This document shows positions 16,649 to 25,943 of a DNA stretch of 64,000 nt, one piece after another. This DNA is from Limnohabitans sp. (GTDB taxonomy: Bacteria; Pseudomonadota; Gammaproteobacteria; Burkholderiales; Burkholderiaceae_C), in contig NZ_JAOASQ010000038.1 in NCBI RefSeq assembly GCF_030158565.1, positions 62,001 to 126,000 of the forward strand, read 5' to 3'. The position numbers and the translations under genes are program-made. Below the pieces are notes generated by a model that ran no database searches, was not told the origin of the DNA, and saw only the letters and a program-made list of their open reading frames with translations. Position 1 is the stretch's first letter. Every line of letters begins with the position of its first letter.

Positions 16649-18301
16649 TTACAGCCACCGCACCCAATGCGGCCACCAGGACCCTTCGTGCTGAGGTGCA
16701 GCCTGCAACCAAGCCTCCGGGTCAAGATACCGCCCATCATGGGCACGCGTCAAGGCCTGAAAGCTGCGCCCGGCCACGCCGGGCGGGTTGACGATGCCCA
16801 CGTTGTGCCCGCCCGATGTCAACACAAAGGTGGTGTCCACATTGGTCAGCAGGTGCAGCTTGTGCACCGAACGCCAAGGGGCCACGTGGTCTCGCACGGT
16901 GCCCACGGCATAGATGGGGCACTGGATCGCGGTCAAGGCCACCGGCTTGCCACGCACCGGGTAACGGCCACTGGCCAGGTCGTTGTGCAAGAACATGCGG
17001 CGCAAATACTCGGTGTGCATGCGGTAGGGCAGGCGCGTGCCGTCGGCGTTCCAGGCCATCAGATCGCTCATGGGTGCCCGCTCGCCCAGCAAATAGTCCT
17101 TGAGCAAACGCGACCAGATCAGGTCGGTGGAGTTCATCAGCTGGAAGGCCCCGGCCATCTGACGGCTGTCCAGATAGCCCTTGTCCCACATGGTGTCTTC
17201 CAGGTGCGCGACCTGGCTGTCGTCGATGAACAGCTGCAGCTCACCCGGCTCGGTGAAGTCGGTTTGCGCCGCCAGCAAGCTGACGGTGGCCAGGCGATCA
17301 TCGCCATCGCGCGCCATGGCTGCTGCTGCAATCGTGAGCAAGGTGCCGCCCAGGCAATAACCCAAGGCATGCACCCGGGCTTGGGGCAGCACGGTGCTGA
17401 TCACCTCCAGCGCGTCCATCACCCCCATGTGCAGGTAGTCGTCCATGTCCAGGTCGCGGTCATCGGCCTGCGGGTTGGCCCAGGACATGGCGAACACCGT
17501 GTGGCCCTGATCGACCAGGTATCGGATCAGCGAGTTGTGCGGCGACAAGTCGAGCACGTAGTACTTCATGATCCAGGACGGCACCACCAGCACCGGCTCG
17601 GGCCTCACCTGCGCGGTGGTCGGTGTGTACTGGATGAGCTCAATCAGGTGGTTGCGGTAAATCACCTGACCGGGCGTCACCGCCACATCACGCCCGACCT
17701 GATAGGCCTCGGTGCCCTTGGGCGGGCTGTTGGTGCGCAAGGCCTGCACGTCTTCCAGCCAGTTCTGAAAACCCTGTTGCAAATTGGCGCCTGCGGTTTT
17801 GGCCGTGCGGTCCAGCACCTCCGGGTTGGTCAGCACAAAGTTGGCAGGTGACACCGTGTCCAGCATTTGCCGGAAGGTGAAGGTGAGCACCGACTCGTGG
17901 TGCGGCGCTACCCCGCGCACGCCGGTGCTGGCGCAATGCCACCATTGCTGCGTGAGCAAAAAGCTTTGGCTCATCAGGTTGAAGGGCCAGGTTTTCCAGC
18001 TCGGGTGCACAAAGCGGGTGTCATGCACCATGGGCTCGATGCAGGGCGCGCAATGGGTTTCGTGTGCCCGTGTGGCGTAGTCAGCCATCTGCTGCGCGCC
18101 TTGCAGCGCTTTTTGCACCAGATCGAGTTGCTCGGCCGGGTTGAAAGCCAGGTGGGTGAGCCAGTCGTCAAAGGCCATGCGCAACGATGCGGTCGAGATC
18201 CCCAGCGTCCAGGGCGACAGCTGGGCATGGGCCCAGCGGTCCAGGCCAGGACCGGGCAAATGGGGCAAGTGCGAAGCGAAGTCAGAGGCAAGGTGTTTCA
18301 C
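16649..18301 (-). CDS. phaC: Poly(3-hydroxyalkanoate) synthase
   Basis: A 550-residue PhaC. The lipase-like box GYCLGG places the catalytic Cys at 316, and GTVRDHVAPW and SGGHNVGIVNPPG carry the catalytic Asp and His regions. An N-terminal domain of about 200 residues precedes the alpha/beta hydrolase fold. It polymerises hydroxyacyl-CoA into storage granules. No phaA, phaB or phasin gene is adjacent, so it is probably a second PhaC or one fed from beta-oxidation. The GTG start at 18301 is tight to GGAGGG and uncertain. TRIC-family gene diverges from it. Confidence 0.88.
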   Translation of the reverse strand: MKHLASDFASHLPHLPGPGLDRWAHAQLSPWTLGISTASLRMAFDDWLTHLAFNPAEQLDLVQKALQGAQQMADYATRAHETHCAPCIEPMVHDTRFVHPSWKTWPFNLMSQSFLLTQQWWHCASTGVRGVAPHHESVLTFTFRQMLDTVSPANFVLTNPEVLDRTAKTAGANLQQGFQNWLEDVQALRTNSPPKGTEAYQVGRDVAVTPGQVIYRNHLIELIQYTPTTAQVRPEPVLVVPSWIMKYYVLDLSPHNSLIRYLVDQGHTVFAMSWANPQADDRDLDMDDYLHMGVMDALEVISTVLPQARVHALGYCLGGTLLTIAAAAMARDGDDRLATVSLLAAQTDFTEPGELQLFIDDSQVAHLEDTMWDKGYLDSRQMAGAFQLMNSTDLIWSRLLKDYLLGERAPMSDLMAWNADGTRLPYRMHTEYLRRMFLHNDLASGRYPVRGKPVALTAIQCPIYAVGTVRDHVAPWRSVHKLHLLTNVDTTFVLTSGGHNVGIVNPPGVAGRSFQALTRAHDGRYLDPEAWLQAAPQHEGSWWPHWVRWL

Positions 18302-18403
18302 CCCTCCATGCTAGGAACAGACGCCACCCCGCGCCATTGACCCAAGGATCAATTTGCCTTGACCGAAAGGTCTGCACCGAGCCCGTGTCTGATAATCCAC
18401 TGC

Positions 18404-19042
18404 ATGAATGGGATTCAACATTGGGGCGAGACCCTGCGCTTGCTGGTCGAGCTGTCGGCCACCGCCGCCTTTGCGCTGTCGGGCCTGATGGAGGCTGCAC
18501 GCAAACAGCTCGATGCGGTGGGCGTGTGCGTGGTGGCCTTTTTGGCCGCCTTTGGTGGCGGCACCCTGCGCGACTTGCTGCTGGACCAGCGCCCCTTCTT
18601 CTGGGTGCAGCACGTCGAGGTGCTGTGGGGCGTGATGGCCCTGTGCGTGCTGGCCATGCTGTTCATGCGCCAGCGCCATTTTGAAGTGACCGAAAAAGCC
18701 ATCCTCTGGCCCGATGCGCTGGGCCTGGGCCTGTTCACCGCCATCGGCGTCCACCAAGCACTGCAGGCGCTCATGCCTGCGGTGGTGGCGGTGCTGATGG
18801 GGCTGATTACCGGCGTGTTTGGCGGCGTGCTGCGCGACATGGTGTGCAACGAAATCCCCACCGCCTTCAAAGACCACAGACCCTACGCGGTCTGCGCTTT
18901 TGCAGGGGGCTGGGTCTATGTGGCGCTTTGGCAATTCGACGCGCCGGGCTGGCTGGCCCTGCTGGCCTGCCTGACCGTGACGGTGGGCTTGCGCGTGCTG
19001 GCCGTCTGGCGCAACTGGCGACTGCCTGCCTGGCGCACCTGA
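18404..19042 (+). CDS. TRIC/YadS (UPF0126) family membrane channel
   Basis: A 212-residue protein with about seven hydrophobic spans in two repeats, each containing a Gly-rich Arg-Asp motif: AFGGGTLRDLLLDQRPFFW and GVFGGVLRDMVCNEIP. These duplicated GGGxxRD motifs define the bacterial TRIC-like family, annotated as cation channels or glycine exporters. The ATG at 18404 starts the conserved core. The next gene begins 8 nt after its stop. Confidence 0.85.
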   Translation: MNGIQHWGETLRLLVELSATAAFALSGLMEAARKQLDAVGVCVVAFLAAFGGGTLRDLLLDQRPFFWVQHVEVLWGVMALCVLAMLFMRQRHFEVTEKAILWPDALGLGLFTAIGVHQALQALMPAVVAVLMGLITGVFGGVLRDMVCNEIPTAFKDHRPYAVCAFAGGWVYVALWQFDAPGWLALLACLTVTVGLRVLAVWRNWRLPAWRT

Positions 19043-19050
19043 TATCAGCC

Positions 19051-19998
19051 ATGTGGGCAGGCGTCTTCTTTTCTCTGGCCGCCGGCATGATGTGGGGCCT
19101 GGTGTTCGTGGGCCCGCTGATGCTGCCCGAATACCCGGCGGCCCTGCACACCTTTGGCCGTTACCTGGCATTTGGCGTGATCGCGCTGCCACTGGCCTTT
19201 CTTGACCGCGCCGAGTTGCGGCGCCTGACGCGCGCCGACTGGCTGGCCGCCTTGCGCCTGGCGGCCATTGGCAATGTGCTGTATTACCTGTTTCTGGCCA
19301 GCGCCATCCAGCGTGCGGGCGGGGCGCTGCCCACCATGGTCATCGGCACCTTGCCGGTGGTGATCGCCGTGTCGGCCAATGTGCTGAACCACCAGCGGGA
19401 TGGACGTTTTCCGTGGCGCAAGCTCACACCCGCACTGGCGCTCATTTTGCTGGGCATCGCCTGCGTCAACCATGTCGAATGGACCGCTCTGCTGCAAAAC
19501 CCGCAGGCCGACACGGGCCGCTACATCACAGGCGCTGTGCTGGCGCTCGGGGCCGTGGCCTGCTGGACCTGGTACCCCCTCAAAAACGCCGACTGGCTGC
19601 GCGGCCACCCCGAGCGCAACCCCCGCGTTTGGGCCACCGCACAGGGCTTGGCTACCCTGCCCTTGGCGCTCATGGGTTATGGACTGTTCTGGATCTGGCA
19701 AGGGCTGACCGAAGCGGCATTTCCCATGCCCTTGGGCCCGCGCCCGCTGGCCTTTGCAGGCTTGATGATGGCCATCGGCTTGTTTGCCTCATGGCTGGGC
19801 ACCCTGTGCTGGAACGCCGCCAGCCAACGCCTGCCCACTGCACTGGCGGGCCAGCTCATCGTGTTTGAAACCCTGTCGGCACTGGCCTACGCCTTCATGC
19901 TGCGCGGGCAGTGGCCAGCACCCCTCACGCTGGCCGGGATTGCGCTGCTGGTGGCGGGCGTGATCGCTGGGGTGCGCGTCAAGGCCGCAGATCGTTGA
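19051..19998 (+). CDS. EamA/DMT-family transporter
   Basis: A 315-residue protein with ten predicted hydrophobic helices in two EamA repeats (for example FFSLAAGMMWGLVFVGPLML at the start and LPTALAGQLIVFETLSALAY near the end). Members export amino acids or other small metabolites from the cytoplasm; the substrate cannot be inferred. It is 8 nt downstream of the TRIC-family gene and likely cotranscribed. Confidence 0.85.
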   Translation: MWAGVFFSLAAGMMWGLVFVGPLMLPEYPAALHTFGRYLAFGVIALPLAFLDRAELRRLTRADWLAALRLAAIGNVLYYLFLASAIQRAGGALPTMVIGTLPVVIAVSANVLNHQRDGRFPWRKLTPALALILLGIACVNHVEWTALLQNPQADTGRYITGAVLALGAVACWTWYPLKNADWLRGHPERNPRVWATAQGLATLPLALMGYGLFWIWQGLTEAAFPMPLGPRPLAFAGLMMAIGLFASWLGTLCWNAASQRLPTALAGQLIVFETLSALAYAFMLRGQWPAPLTLAGIALLVAGVIAGVRVKAADR

Positions 19999-20173
19999 GC
20001 TTTCAGCGCGGATGGGTTGCAGCCGAACCCTGCGCCAGACGCGATCAGATGCCTCATGAATCTTGAAGCTTTTGAACCGGTGAATCAAAAGATACAGATC
20101 AAATGCCGTGGCTTTTATATCCGTGGGTGGATGGACTGTAGCTTTTAAGCCTACTAAAAAGAACACTTGCACC

Positions 20174-20431
20174 ATGCCAGTTGTTCGCAGCAAAACCACC
20201 CAAAGTCTCCGCGACGATCTCGCGGCCAATGTGCGGCGTTACCGCGCCCTCAAAGCCATTCCACCCGCCAAGCCGGTGTCTCAAGAGCGCTGCGCTTGGG
20301 AAGCGGGCATTGACCGAACCATGATGAGCAAGATCGAAAGAGCCAAAACCAACCCCAGCCTGGAAACCCTTCTGAAGCTGGCCAATTATCTGAATGTGAG
20401 CGTGGCCGACCTGTTGGCCGAACGCAGCTGA
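20174..20431 (+). CDS. XRE-family transcriptional regulator
   Basis: An 85-residue helix-turn-helix protein. VSQERCAWEAGIDRTMMSKI and ERAKTNPSLETLLKLANYLN form a complete XRE/Cro fold, ending VADLLAERS. There is no effector domain. Upstream, a 17-bp imperfect palindrome (20138-20154, GTAG...CTAC) next to TTTATAT could be promoter and operator; that is a guess. It heads a short operon with a tiny reading frame and a MarR-like gene. Confidence 0.85.
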   Translation: MPVVRSKTTQSLRDDLAANVRRYRALKAIPPAKPVSQERCAWEAGIDRTMMSKIERAKTNPSLETLLKLANYLNVSVADLLAERS

Positions 20432-20449
20432 ACCCGGAGGGATTGACCG

Positions 20450-20518
20450 ATGAACCCCATGCTCAAATGGCTGCGCAGTTTCGCCATGGCACGACCGTGC
20501 CGCAAGGTGCGCGCATGA
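20450..20518 (+). CDS. Possible 22-residue leader peptide
   Basis: The ATG at 20450 follows CCGGAGGGATTGACCG, the best ribosome site in this stretch, and reads MNPMLKWLRSFAMARPCRKV-RA before TGA at 20516-20518. The stop overlaps the ATG of the MarR-like gene as ATGA. The peptide is basic and amphipathic. It may serve only to couple translation of the downstream gene, or be a small functional protein. Confidence 0.45.
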   Translation: MNPMLKWLRSFAMARPCRKVRA

Positions 20519-20880
20519 ACTTCACACCCGTCGCCAACTTGTACGGCCAGTTCCTTCAGCTGGCCCGATCGGTGGGCACCCTGCCTGCCGACCTGGCACT
20601 GAGTCCCCTCGAAGCAGTTTTGCTTGAGGAAGTTTTCTTGCACAGCCGCGACAAGCGCCCCCTGACAGTCAAAGAAGCCATTGAACTGAACCACCTGGCA
20701 TCTCCCTCGACGCTGCACAAAAGAATCACGCACTTGCGCAAGCTGCAATGGCTGCAGACCGAGCACCATGACGGTGATCACCGAACCAAGTATTTGGTCT
20801 TGACACCCCAGGCCATGGAACATTTCCATGCATTGGGGCTGGCCATGCAAAAAGCCTTGCGCATGCAAGCAACGGCCTGA
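20515..20880 (+). CDS. MarR-like winged-helix protein
   Basis: A 121-residue protein. LSPLEAVLLEEVFLHSRDKR, then VKEAIELNHLASPSTLHKRI (recognition helix) and LQTEHHDGDHRTKYLVLTPQ (wing) match the MarR/winged-helix layout. No effector site is visible. The start is the ATG at 20515, overlapping the small upstream reading frame; a TTG at 20443 is possible but its extension looks unlike protein. Confidence 0.7.
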   Translation: MNFTPVANLYGQFLQLARSVGTLPADLALSPLEAVLLEEVFLHSRDKRPLTVKEAIELNHLASPSTLHKRITHLRKLQWLQTEHHDGDHRTKYLVLTPQAMEHFHALGLAMQKALRMQATA

Positions 20881-20928
20881 TCATCGAAATTCGAAAAACG
20901 AATATTGGGTATTTATTTGTTTTACAGG

Positions 20929-21048
20929 TACGAAAACGTTCTGAAAAACCACCTCGTCAGCGCCGCCAAAATTTGCGGCCTCAAAGTGGATGTGCTCGAC
21001 ACCCGGTCCGCTTTCAGCCTAAACCCGACAAACCACATCACTTTTTAA
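20929..21048 (+). other. Coding-like fragment without a start
   Basis: A short frame ending at 21046-21048 reads YENVLKNHLVSAAKICGLKV then DVLDTRSAF, with GC-rich third positions unlike the AT-rich 50 bp before it. The only in-frame starts are TTG at 20905 or 20917. It could be the tail of a lost gene or chance. The rest of 20881-21102 shows nothing recognisable. Confidence 0.2.
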
Positions 21049-21102
21049 AAGCTTCTCTTCGCCCGAAGCATCCACAACCACCTTCACAGAAATTCTCATA
21101 AA

Positions 21103-21139
21103 AAAACGCAGCCACCGGTCACCCGAAACGCTGCGTTTT
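21103..21139. terminator. Bidirectional terminator downstream of the fadB-like gene
   Basis: AAAACGCAGC (21103-21112) pairs with GCTGCGTTTT (21130-21139), with A and T runs outside the stem on both strands. It serves the fadB operon on the minus strand. Confidence 0.85.
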
Positions 21140-21167
21140 CTAATGCAAGCCCTCTCGGGCCTGCCAC

Positions 21168-23327
21168 TCAATACACCGGCTGGTGCTGCTTCAAGCTGGC
21201 AATCACTTCCGCCGTCAGCACAAACCCCGCCCCATACTTCGCCGCCAGTTCCGCGCAACGCTTGGCAAACGCGTCCACGCCCTGGCCATAGATGAACTGC
21301 AGCGCGCCACCCGTCCAGGCTGAAAAGCCGATGCCGAAGATCGAGCCGATGTTGCCGTCGTGCACCGAGGTCAGCACGCCTTCTTGCAGGCAGCGTGCTG
21401 TCTCCACGGCCTGGCGGTACAGCAGGCGGTCTTTGATGTCTTGCTGGCTATAGGCCACATCGGCTTTTTCAAAACGGGTTTTCAGTTCAGGCCACAGCAC
21501 TTTCTTTTGCCCTGCGGGATAGTCGTAAAAACCACCGCCTGCGGCGCGGCCGGGGCGCTTGAGTTCTTTGACCATGCGCTCAACAAACAGCTCACCGGGC
21601 GTGGCGGTGTAGGTCTTGCCTTCTTTGGCAAAGTCTTCACGCGTTTGGTCCAGCACATGCACCGACAACGACAGCGCGGTTTCGTCCAGCACGGCCAGCG
21701 GGCCGACCGGCATGCCCACTTGCATGGCCAGGTTTTCGATCACGGGGGCGGGGATGCCCTCGCCCAGCATGGCCGCGCCTTCCATCACAAAGGTGCCAAA
21801 GGTGCGGCTGGTGTAAAAGCCACGCGAGTCGTTCACCACAATCGGCAGCTTGCCCAGCGCCTGCACGTAGTCGTACGCACGGGCGATGGTTTCGTCGTCG
21901 GTCTGCGCACCGCGAATGATTTCCACCAGCTGCATCTTGTCCACTGGGCTGAAGAAGTGGATGCCCACGAATTTCTCTGGCTTGGCGCTGGCCGTGGCCA
22001 GGCCGCTGATGGGCAAGGTGGAGGTGTTGCTGGCAAAGAACCCGCCTTCGGCCAACATCGGTTCGTCCTCTTGCGTGACCTTGGCCTTGAGTTCGCGGTT
22101 TTCAAACACCGCCTCGATGATCAGGTCGCAACCTTTCAGGTCGGCGGCGCTGGCCGTGGGCTGGATCAGTGACAACAGCGCTTGCTGCTTGTCTGCGGCC
22201 ATGCGGCCTTTGTCCACGCGCTTTTGCGTGAGCTTGTGGCTGTAGGCCTTGCCTTTTTCGGCGGCTTCCAGGCTCACGTCTTTCAGCACGGTGGCGATGC
22301 CCCGGCTGGCTTGCGCATACGCAATGCCCGAGCCCATCATGCCCGCGCCCAAGATGCCCACCTTTTGCGGCTTGTAACGCGGCGCAGCTTTAGGGCGGCT
22401 TTGGCCGCCCTTGATGCTGTTCATGTTGAAGAAGAAGGTGTTGATCATGTTGCGCGCCACCTGGCTGGTCATGAGACCCGCGAGGTAACGGCTTTCGATG
22501 CGCATGGCGGTGTCAAAGTCCACCATCGCGCCTTCGACCATGGCGGCCAGCGCCGCTTCGGGTGCGGGGTACAGGCCGCGTGTTTTTTGCTTGAGCACGG
22601 CCGGGGCAACGCTCAGCATGCCCGCGATCTTGGGGTTGCTCGGCGTGCCGCCGGGCATTTTGTAGTCCTTGCGGTCCCACAGGTGCTGGGCCGCTTCGGG
22701 CTGGCCCTGGCTTGCGGCGATGTGGGCAAAAGCGCGGGGGCGCAGTTGATCGTCAGTTGCCACGATCTCGTGCACCAGGCCCAGCTTTTGCGCTTCTTCG
22801 GGGCCAAAAAGTTTGCTCTCCAGCACGTAGGGCTGCGCGGCCAGCAGACCCAGTTGGCGCGTCATCTTGGTGATGCCGCCGCCACCGGGAATCAAACCCA
22901 GCGTGACTTCGGGCAGACCGAATTGCGTTTTGGGGTTGGCCGTGGCGATGCGGTGGTGGCCGATCAGTGCCACTTCCCAGCCGCCGCCCAGCGCCGTGCC
23001 GTTGAGGCAGCTGACCACCGGCACGCCCAGCGTCTCGATGGTGCGAAAAGCTTTCTTGATGCCTTCGATCTCGGCAAAGACACGCGGGCCGTCCGAGGCT
23101 TGCGAGCGCATCACGCCCTTGAGGTCTGCCCCTGCAAAAAAGGTCGACTTGGCCGAGGCCAGGATGACGCCCTTGATTTGGGCTTTGTCTTTGACGACTT
23201 GCTCGGCCGCCTGGGCCAGATCGGCCTGCCATTGCAGGCACATGGTGTTGACCGGCGAGCCCTGCTCGTCAAAGGTGATGGTGGCGATGCCGTCCGCCAG
23301 TTCGTAGCGCAGTGTTTTCAAAATCAT
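21168..23327 (-). CDS. fadB: FadB/FadJ-like enoyl-CoA hydratase/3-hydroxyacyl-CoA dehydrogenase
   Basis: A 719-residue bifunctional beta-oxidation enzyme. The N-terminal crotonase domain has GADLKGVM, NGTALGGGWEVAL and LPEVTLGLIPGGGG, with both catalytic Glu. The dehydrogenase domain starts at VGILGAGMMGSGIAYAQA near residue 325 and includes HFFSPVDKMQLVEII. The C-terminal domain repeats follow. Start 23327 is preceded by GGGGAGACACC. It lies 16 nt after the thiolase gene and forms the usual complex with it. Confidence 0.93.
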   Translation of the reverse strand: MILKTLRYELADGIATITFDEQGSPVNTMCLQWQADLAQAAEQVVKDKAQIKGVILASAKSTFFAGADLKGVMRSQASDGPRVFAEIEGIKKAFRTIETLGVPVVSCLNGTALGGGWEVALIGHHRIATANPKTQFGLPEVTLGLIPGGGGITKMTRQLGLLAAQPYVLESKLFGPEEAQKLGLVHEIVATDDQLRPRAFAHIAASQGQPEAAQHLWDRKDYKMPGGTPSNPKIAGMLSVAPAVLKQKTRGLYPAPEAALAAMVEGAMVDFDTAMRIESRYLAGLMTSQVARNMINTFFFNMNSIKGGQSRPKAAPRYKPQKVGILGAGMMGSGIAYAQASRGIATVLKDVSLEAAEKGKAYSHKLTQKRVDKGRMAADKQQALLSLIQPTASAADLKGCDLIIEAVFENRELKAKVTQEDEPMLAEGGFFASNTSTLPISGLATASAKPEKFVGIHFFSPVDKMQLVEIIRGAQTDDETIARAYDYVQALGKLPIVVNDSRGFYTSRTFGTFVMEGAAMLGEGIPAPVIENLAMQVGMPVGPLAVLDETALSLSVHVLDQTREDFAKEGKTYTATPGELFVERMVKELKRPGRAAGGGFYDYPAGQKKVLWPELKTRFEKADVAYSQQDIKDRLLYRQAVETARCLQEGVLTSVHDGNIGSIFGIGFSAWTGGALQFIYGQGVDAFAKRCAELAAKYGAGFVLTAEVIASLKQHQPVY

Positions 23328-23343
23328 TTTGGTGTCTCCCCTA

Positions 23344-24549
23344 TCAAACGCGTTCAACGATGGTGGCGATGCCCATGCCGCCGCCCACACACAAAGTGGC
23401 CATGCCGTAACGCAATTGGCGGCGGTGCAACTCGTCGATCAGGATGCCCATGATCATCGCGCCCGTGGCCCCCAGCGGGTGACCCATGGCGATCGCGCCG
23501 CCGTTCACGTTGACCTTGTCATGCGGCACACCCATCTCTTGCATGAACTTCATGGGCACGGCGGCAAAGGCTTCGTTGATCTCGAACAAATCGATCTGGT
23601 CAATCGTGAGGCCCGCCTTGGCCAGCGCCTTGCGGGCGGCAGGCATGGGGCCAGTCAGCATGATGGTGGGGTCAGCGCCCGACAAGGCCACCGACACGAT
23701 GCGGGCACGCGGCGTGAGGCCGTGGGTTTTGCCAGCCGCTTCTGAGCCGATCAACACCGCCGCTGCGCCGTCCACGATGCCGGACGAGTTGCCCGCGTGG
23801 TGCACATGGTGGATGCGCTCGACCTGCGGGTAGCGCTGCAAGGCCACGGCATCAAAGCCCATTGCGCCCAGTTGTTCAAACGAGGCTTTGAGGCCGCCCA
23901 GTGTTTCCACCGTGGTGCTGGGCTTGATGAATTCGTCTTGCGCCAGGATGACCTGGCCCAGCTTGTCTTTGACCGGCACGACCGAGCCATCGAAGTAGCC
24001 CGCCGCACGCGCGGCTGTGGCGCGCTTTTGCGACTCGACCGCAAAGGCGTCGACATCGTGACGCGAGAAACCGCTCATGGTGGCGATCAGGTCAGCGCCA
24101 ATGCCTTGCGGCACAAACAGCGTGGCGCTGTTGGTTTCGGGGTCTTGCGCCCAGGCACCGCCGTCCGAGCCAATTGGCACGCGGCTCATGCTTTCCAGGC
24201 CACCGGCCACCACCAGGTCTTCCCAACCGCTGCGCACTTTCATGGCGGCCATGTTGACGGCCTCTAAACCCGAGGCGCAAAAGCGGTTGAGCTGCACGCC
24301 CGAGCAGCGCCAGTCCCAGCCTGCGGCCAGCGCGGCCACTTTGGGGATGACCGAGCCTTGCTCACCAATGGGCGAGACCACGCCCATGACCACATCGTCC
24401 ACCGCTGCGGTGTCGAACTGGTTGCGGCTTTGCAGCTCACGCAACACGCCCGAGAGCAAGCTGATGGGCTTGACTTCGTGCAGGCTGCCGTCTTTTTTGC
24501 CTTTGCCACGCGGTGTGCGTATGGCGTCATAAACAAATGCTTCGCTCAT
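23344..24549 (-). CDS. fadA: Acetyl-CoA C-acyltransferase (FadA-like thiolase)
   Basis: A 401-residue thiolase. The acylated Cys is C91 in [13 protein letters not shown]. The C-terminal catalytic motifs [16 protein letters not shown] and CVGGGMGIA are intact. It cleaves 3-ketoacyl-CoA made by the adjacent FadB. First gene of the pair; it diverges from an acyl-CoA dehydrogenase gene across a 123-bp gap that holds a palindromic operator-like site. Confidence 0.92.
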   Translation of the reverse strand: MSEAFVYDAIRTPRGKGKKDGSLHEVKPISLLSGVLRELQSRNQFDTAAVDDVVMGVVSPIGEQGSVIPKVAALAAGWDWRCSGVQLNRFCASGLEAVNMAAMKVRSGWEDLVVAGGLESMSRVPIGSDGGAWAQDPETNSATLFVPQGIGADLIATMSGFSRHDVDAFAVESQKRATAARAAGYFDGSVVPVKDKLGQVILAQDEFIKPSTTVETLGGLKASFEQLGAMGFDAVALQRYPQVERIHHVHHAGNSSGIVDGAAAVLIGSEAAGKTHGLTPRARIVSVALSGADPTIMLTGPMPAARKALAKAGLTIDQIDLFEINEAFAAVPMKFMQEMGVPHDKVNVNGGAIAMGHPLGATGAMIMGILIDELHRRQLRYGMATLCVGGGMGIATIVERV

Positions 24550-24614
24550 GCTGTCTCCTGGGGGTCATCAAGGGGTTTGCCCGGTGTTTGCGGGATGCGT
24601 TAAACAGTATAGAC

Positions 24615-24640
24615 TTTTACCAAGCAAACGCTTTGTAAAA
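24615..24640. promoter_or_regulatory. 26-bp imperfect palindrome in the divergent promoter region
   Basis: TTTTAC, a base, AAGC, a centre, GCTT, a base, GTAAAA: ten of thirteen positions in each arm are symmetric. It lies between the thiolase-fadB and dehydrogenase-TetR operons. The size and symmetry suit a TetR dimer pair, and the only regulator of the cluster is the TetR gene in the right-hand operon. Overlapping TATA-like sequences suggest repression. Binding is inferred. Confidence 0.5.
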
Positions 24641-24672
24641 ATACCAACCCTGAAGTCTTATAGGTGACACCC

Positions 24673-25836
24673 ATGATCGAACGCACACTTTTCAACGCCG
24701 ACCACGAAGCTTTTCGCGACAGCTTTCGCCGCTTCATGGACAAGGAAATCGCCCCCCACCACGAGGCCTGGGAAGAGCAAGGCTATGTGGACCGCGCCGT
24801 CTGGGACAAGGCCGGTGAAAACGGCTTTTTGTGCATGACGCTGCCCGAGGCCTATGGCGGCTCGGATGCCGACAAGCTGTATTCGGTGGTGCAGATGGAA
24901 GAACTTGCCCGCGGCGGTTTCAGCGGCATTGGCTATGGCCTGCACAGCGAAATCGTGGCCCCTTACATCCTGCATTACGGCACTGAGGCACAAAAGAAAA
25001 AGTACCTGCCCAAGCTGGCCAGCGGCGAGATGGTGGGCGCGATCGCCATGAGCGAACCGGCGGCGGGCTCGGACCTGCAAGGCGTGAAAACCACCGCGCT
25101 CCTGCAGCCCGATGGCACCTACCTGATCAACGGCAGCAAGACCTTCATCACCAACGGCTGGCACGCCGATCTGGTGATTCTGGTGGCCAAGACCGACCCG
25201 GCCGCAGGCGCCAAAGGCACCAGCCTGTTTCTGATCGAGCGCGGCATGCCCGGCTTTGAAAAAGGCAAGCGTTTGAAAAAACTGGGCCTCAAAGCCCAAG
25301 ACACCTCCGAATTGTTCTTTGACAACGTCAAGGTCAGCGCCGACCAGCTGCTGGGCGGCACGGCCATGCAGGGCAAGGGCTTCATTTGCCTGATGGAGCA
25401 GCTGCCCTGGGAGCGCCTGCAAATCGCCATTGGCGGCATTGCGGCAGCGCAAGCGGCCATCGACTGGACGGTGCAGTACGTGAAAGACCGCAAGGTGTTT
25501 GGCCAGGCCGTGGGCAATTACCAAAACACCCGCTACACCCTGGCCGAGTTGCAAACCGAGGTGCAGGTGGCGCGTGTGTTTGTGGACAAGTGCTCTGAAC
25601 TGTTGCTGCAAGACAAGCTGGACACCGCCACGGCCAGCATGGCCAAGTACTGGTGCTCGGACCTTCAATGCAAGGTGATGGACGAATGCGTGCAGCTGCA
25701 CGGCGGCTACGGCTACATGTGGGAATACCCCATCACCCGCGCCTATGCCGACGCCCGCGTGCAACGCATCTACGGCGGCACCAACGAGATCATGAAAGAA
25801 GTGATCTCGCGCAGCATGGGTTTGGCGGGTCGCTGA
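24673..25836 (+). CDS. Acyl-CoA dehydrogenase (long/branched-chain type)
   Basis: A 387-residue flavoprotein that introduces the 2,3 double bond into acyl-CoA. FAD/substrate motifs include AIAMSEPAAGSDLQGVKTTA and TFITNGWHADL. The usual SCAD/MCAD catalytic Glu is replaced (RIYGGTNEIMKE), but a Glu occurs in PWERLQIA on helix G, as in long-chain and isovaleryl dehydrogenases. The ATG at 24673 is chosen; a GTG nine bases upstream is possible. First gene of a long operon. Confidence 0.9.
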   Translation: MIERTLFNADHEAFRDSFRRFMDKEIAPHHEAWEEQGYVDRAVWDKAGENGFLCMTLPEAYGGSDADKLYSVVQMEELARGGFSGIGYGLHSEIVAPYILHYGTEAQKKKYLPKLASGEMVGAIAMSEPAAGSDLQGVKTTALLQPDGTYLINGSKTFITNGWHADLVILVAKTDPAAGAKGTSLFLIERGMPGFEKGKRLKKLGLKAQDTSELFFDNVKVSADQLLGGTAMQGKGFICLMEQLPWERLQIAIGGIAAAQAAIDWTVQYVKDRKVFGQAVGNYQNTRYTLAELQTEVQVARVFVDKCSELLLQDKLDTATASMAKYWCSDLQCKVMDECVQLHGGYGYMWEYPITRAYADARVQRIYGGTNEIMKEVISRSMGLAGR

Positions 25837-25866
25837 AGCCAATACCCCGTGCCACACCCTTCAGCT

Positions 25867-25934
25867 GTCACCCCGGGCCTGACCCGGGGTCCATCCCCCA
25901 ACGCACATGGATGCCGGATCAAGTCCGGCATGAC
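25867..25934. repeat. REP-like inverted pair (single copy)
   Basis: Two inverted copies of a ~28-bp element, each able to form a hairpin: CCCCGGGCCTGACCCGGGG and GCCGGATCAAGTCCGGC, outer ends GTCA and TGAC. The same unit is amplified at 29224-29527. It fills the gap between the dehydrogenase and TetR genes. Confidence 0.8.
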
Positions 25935-25943
25935 ACCTCAAAA

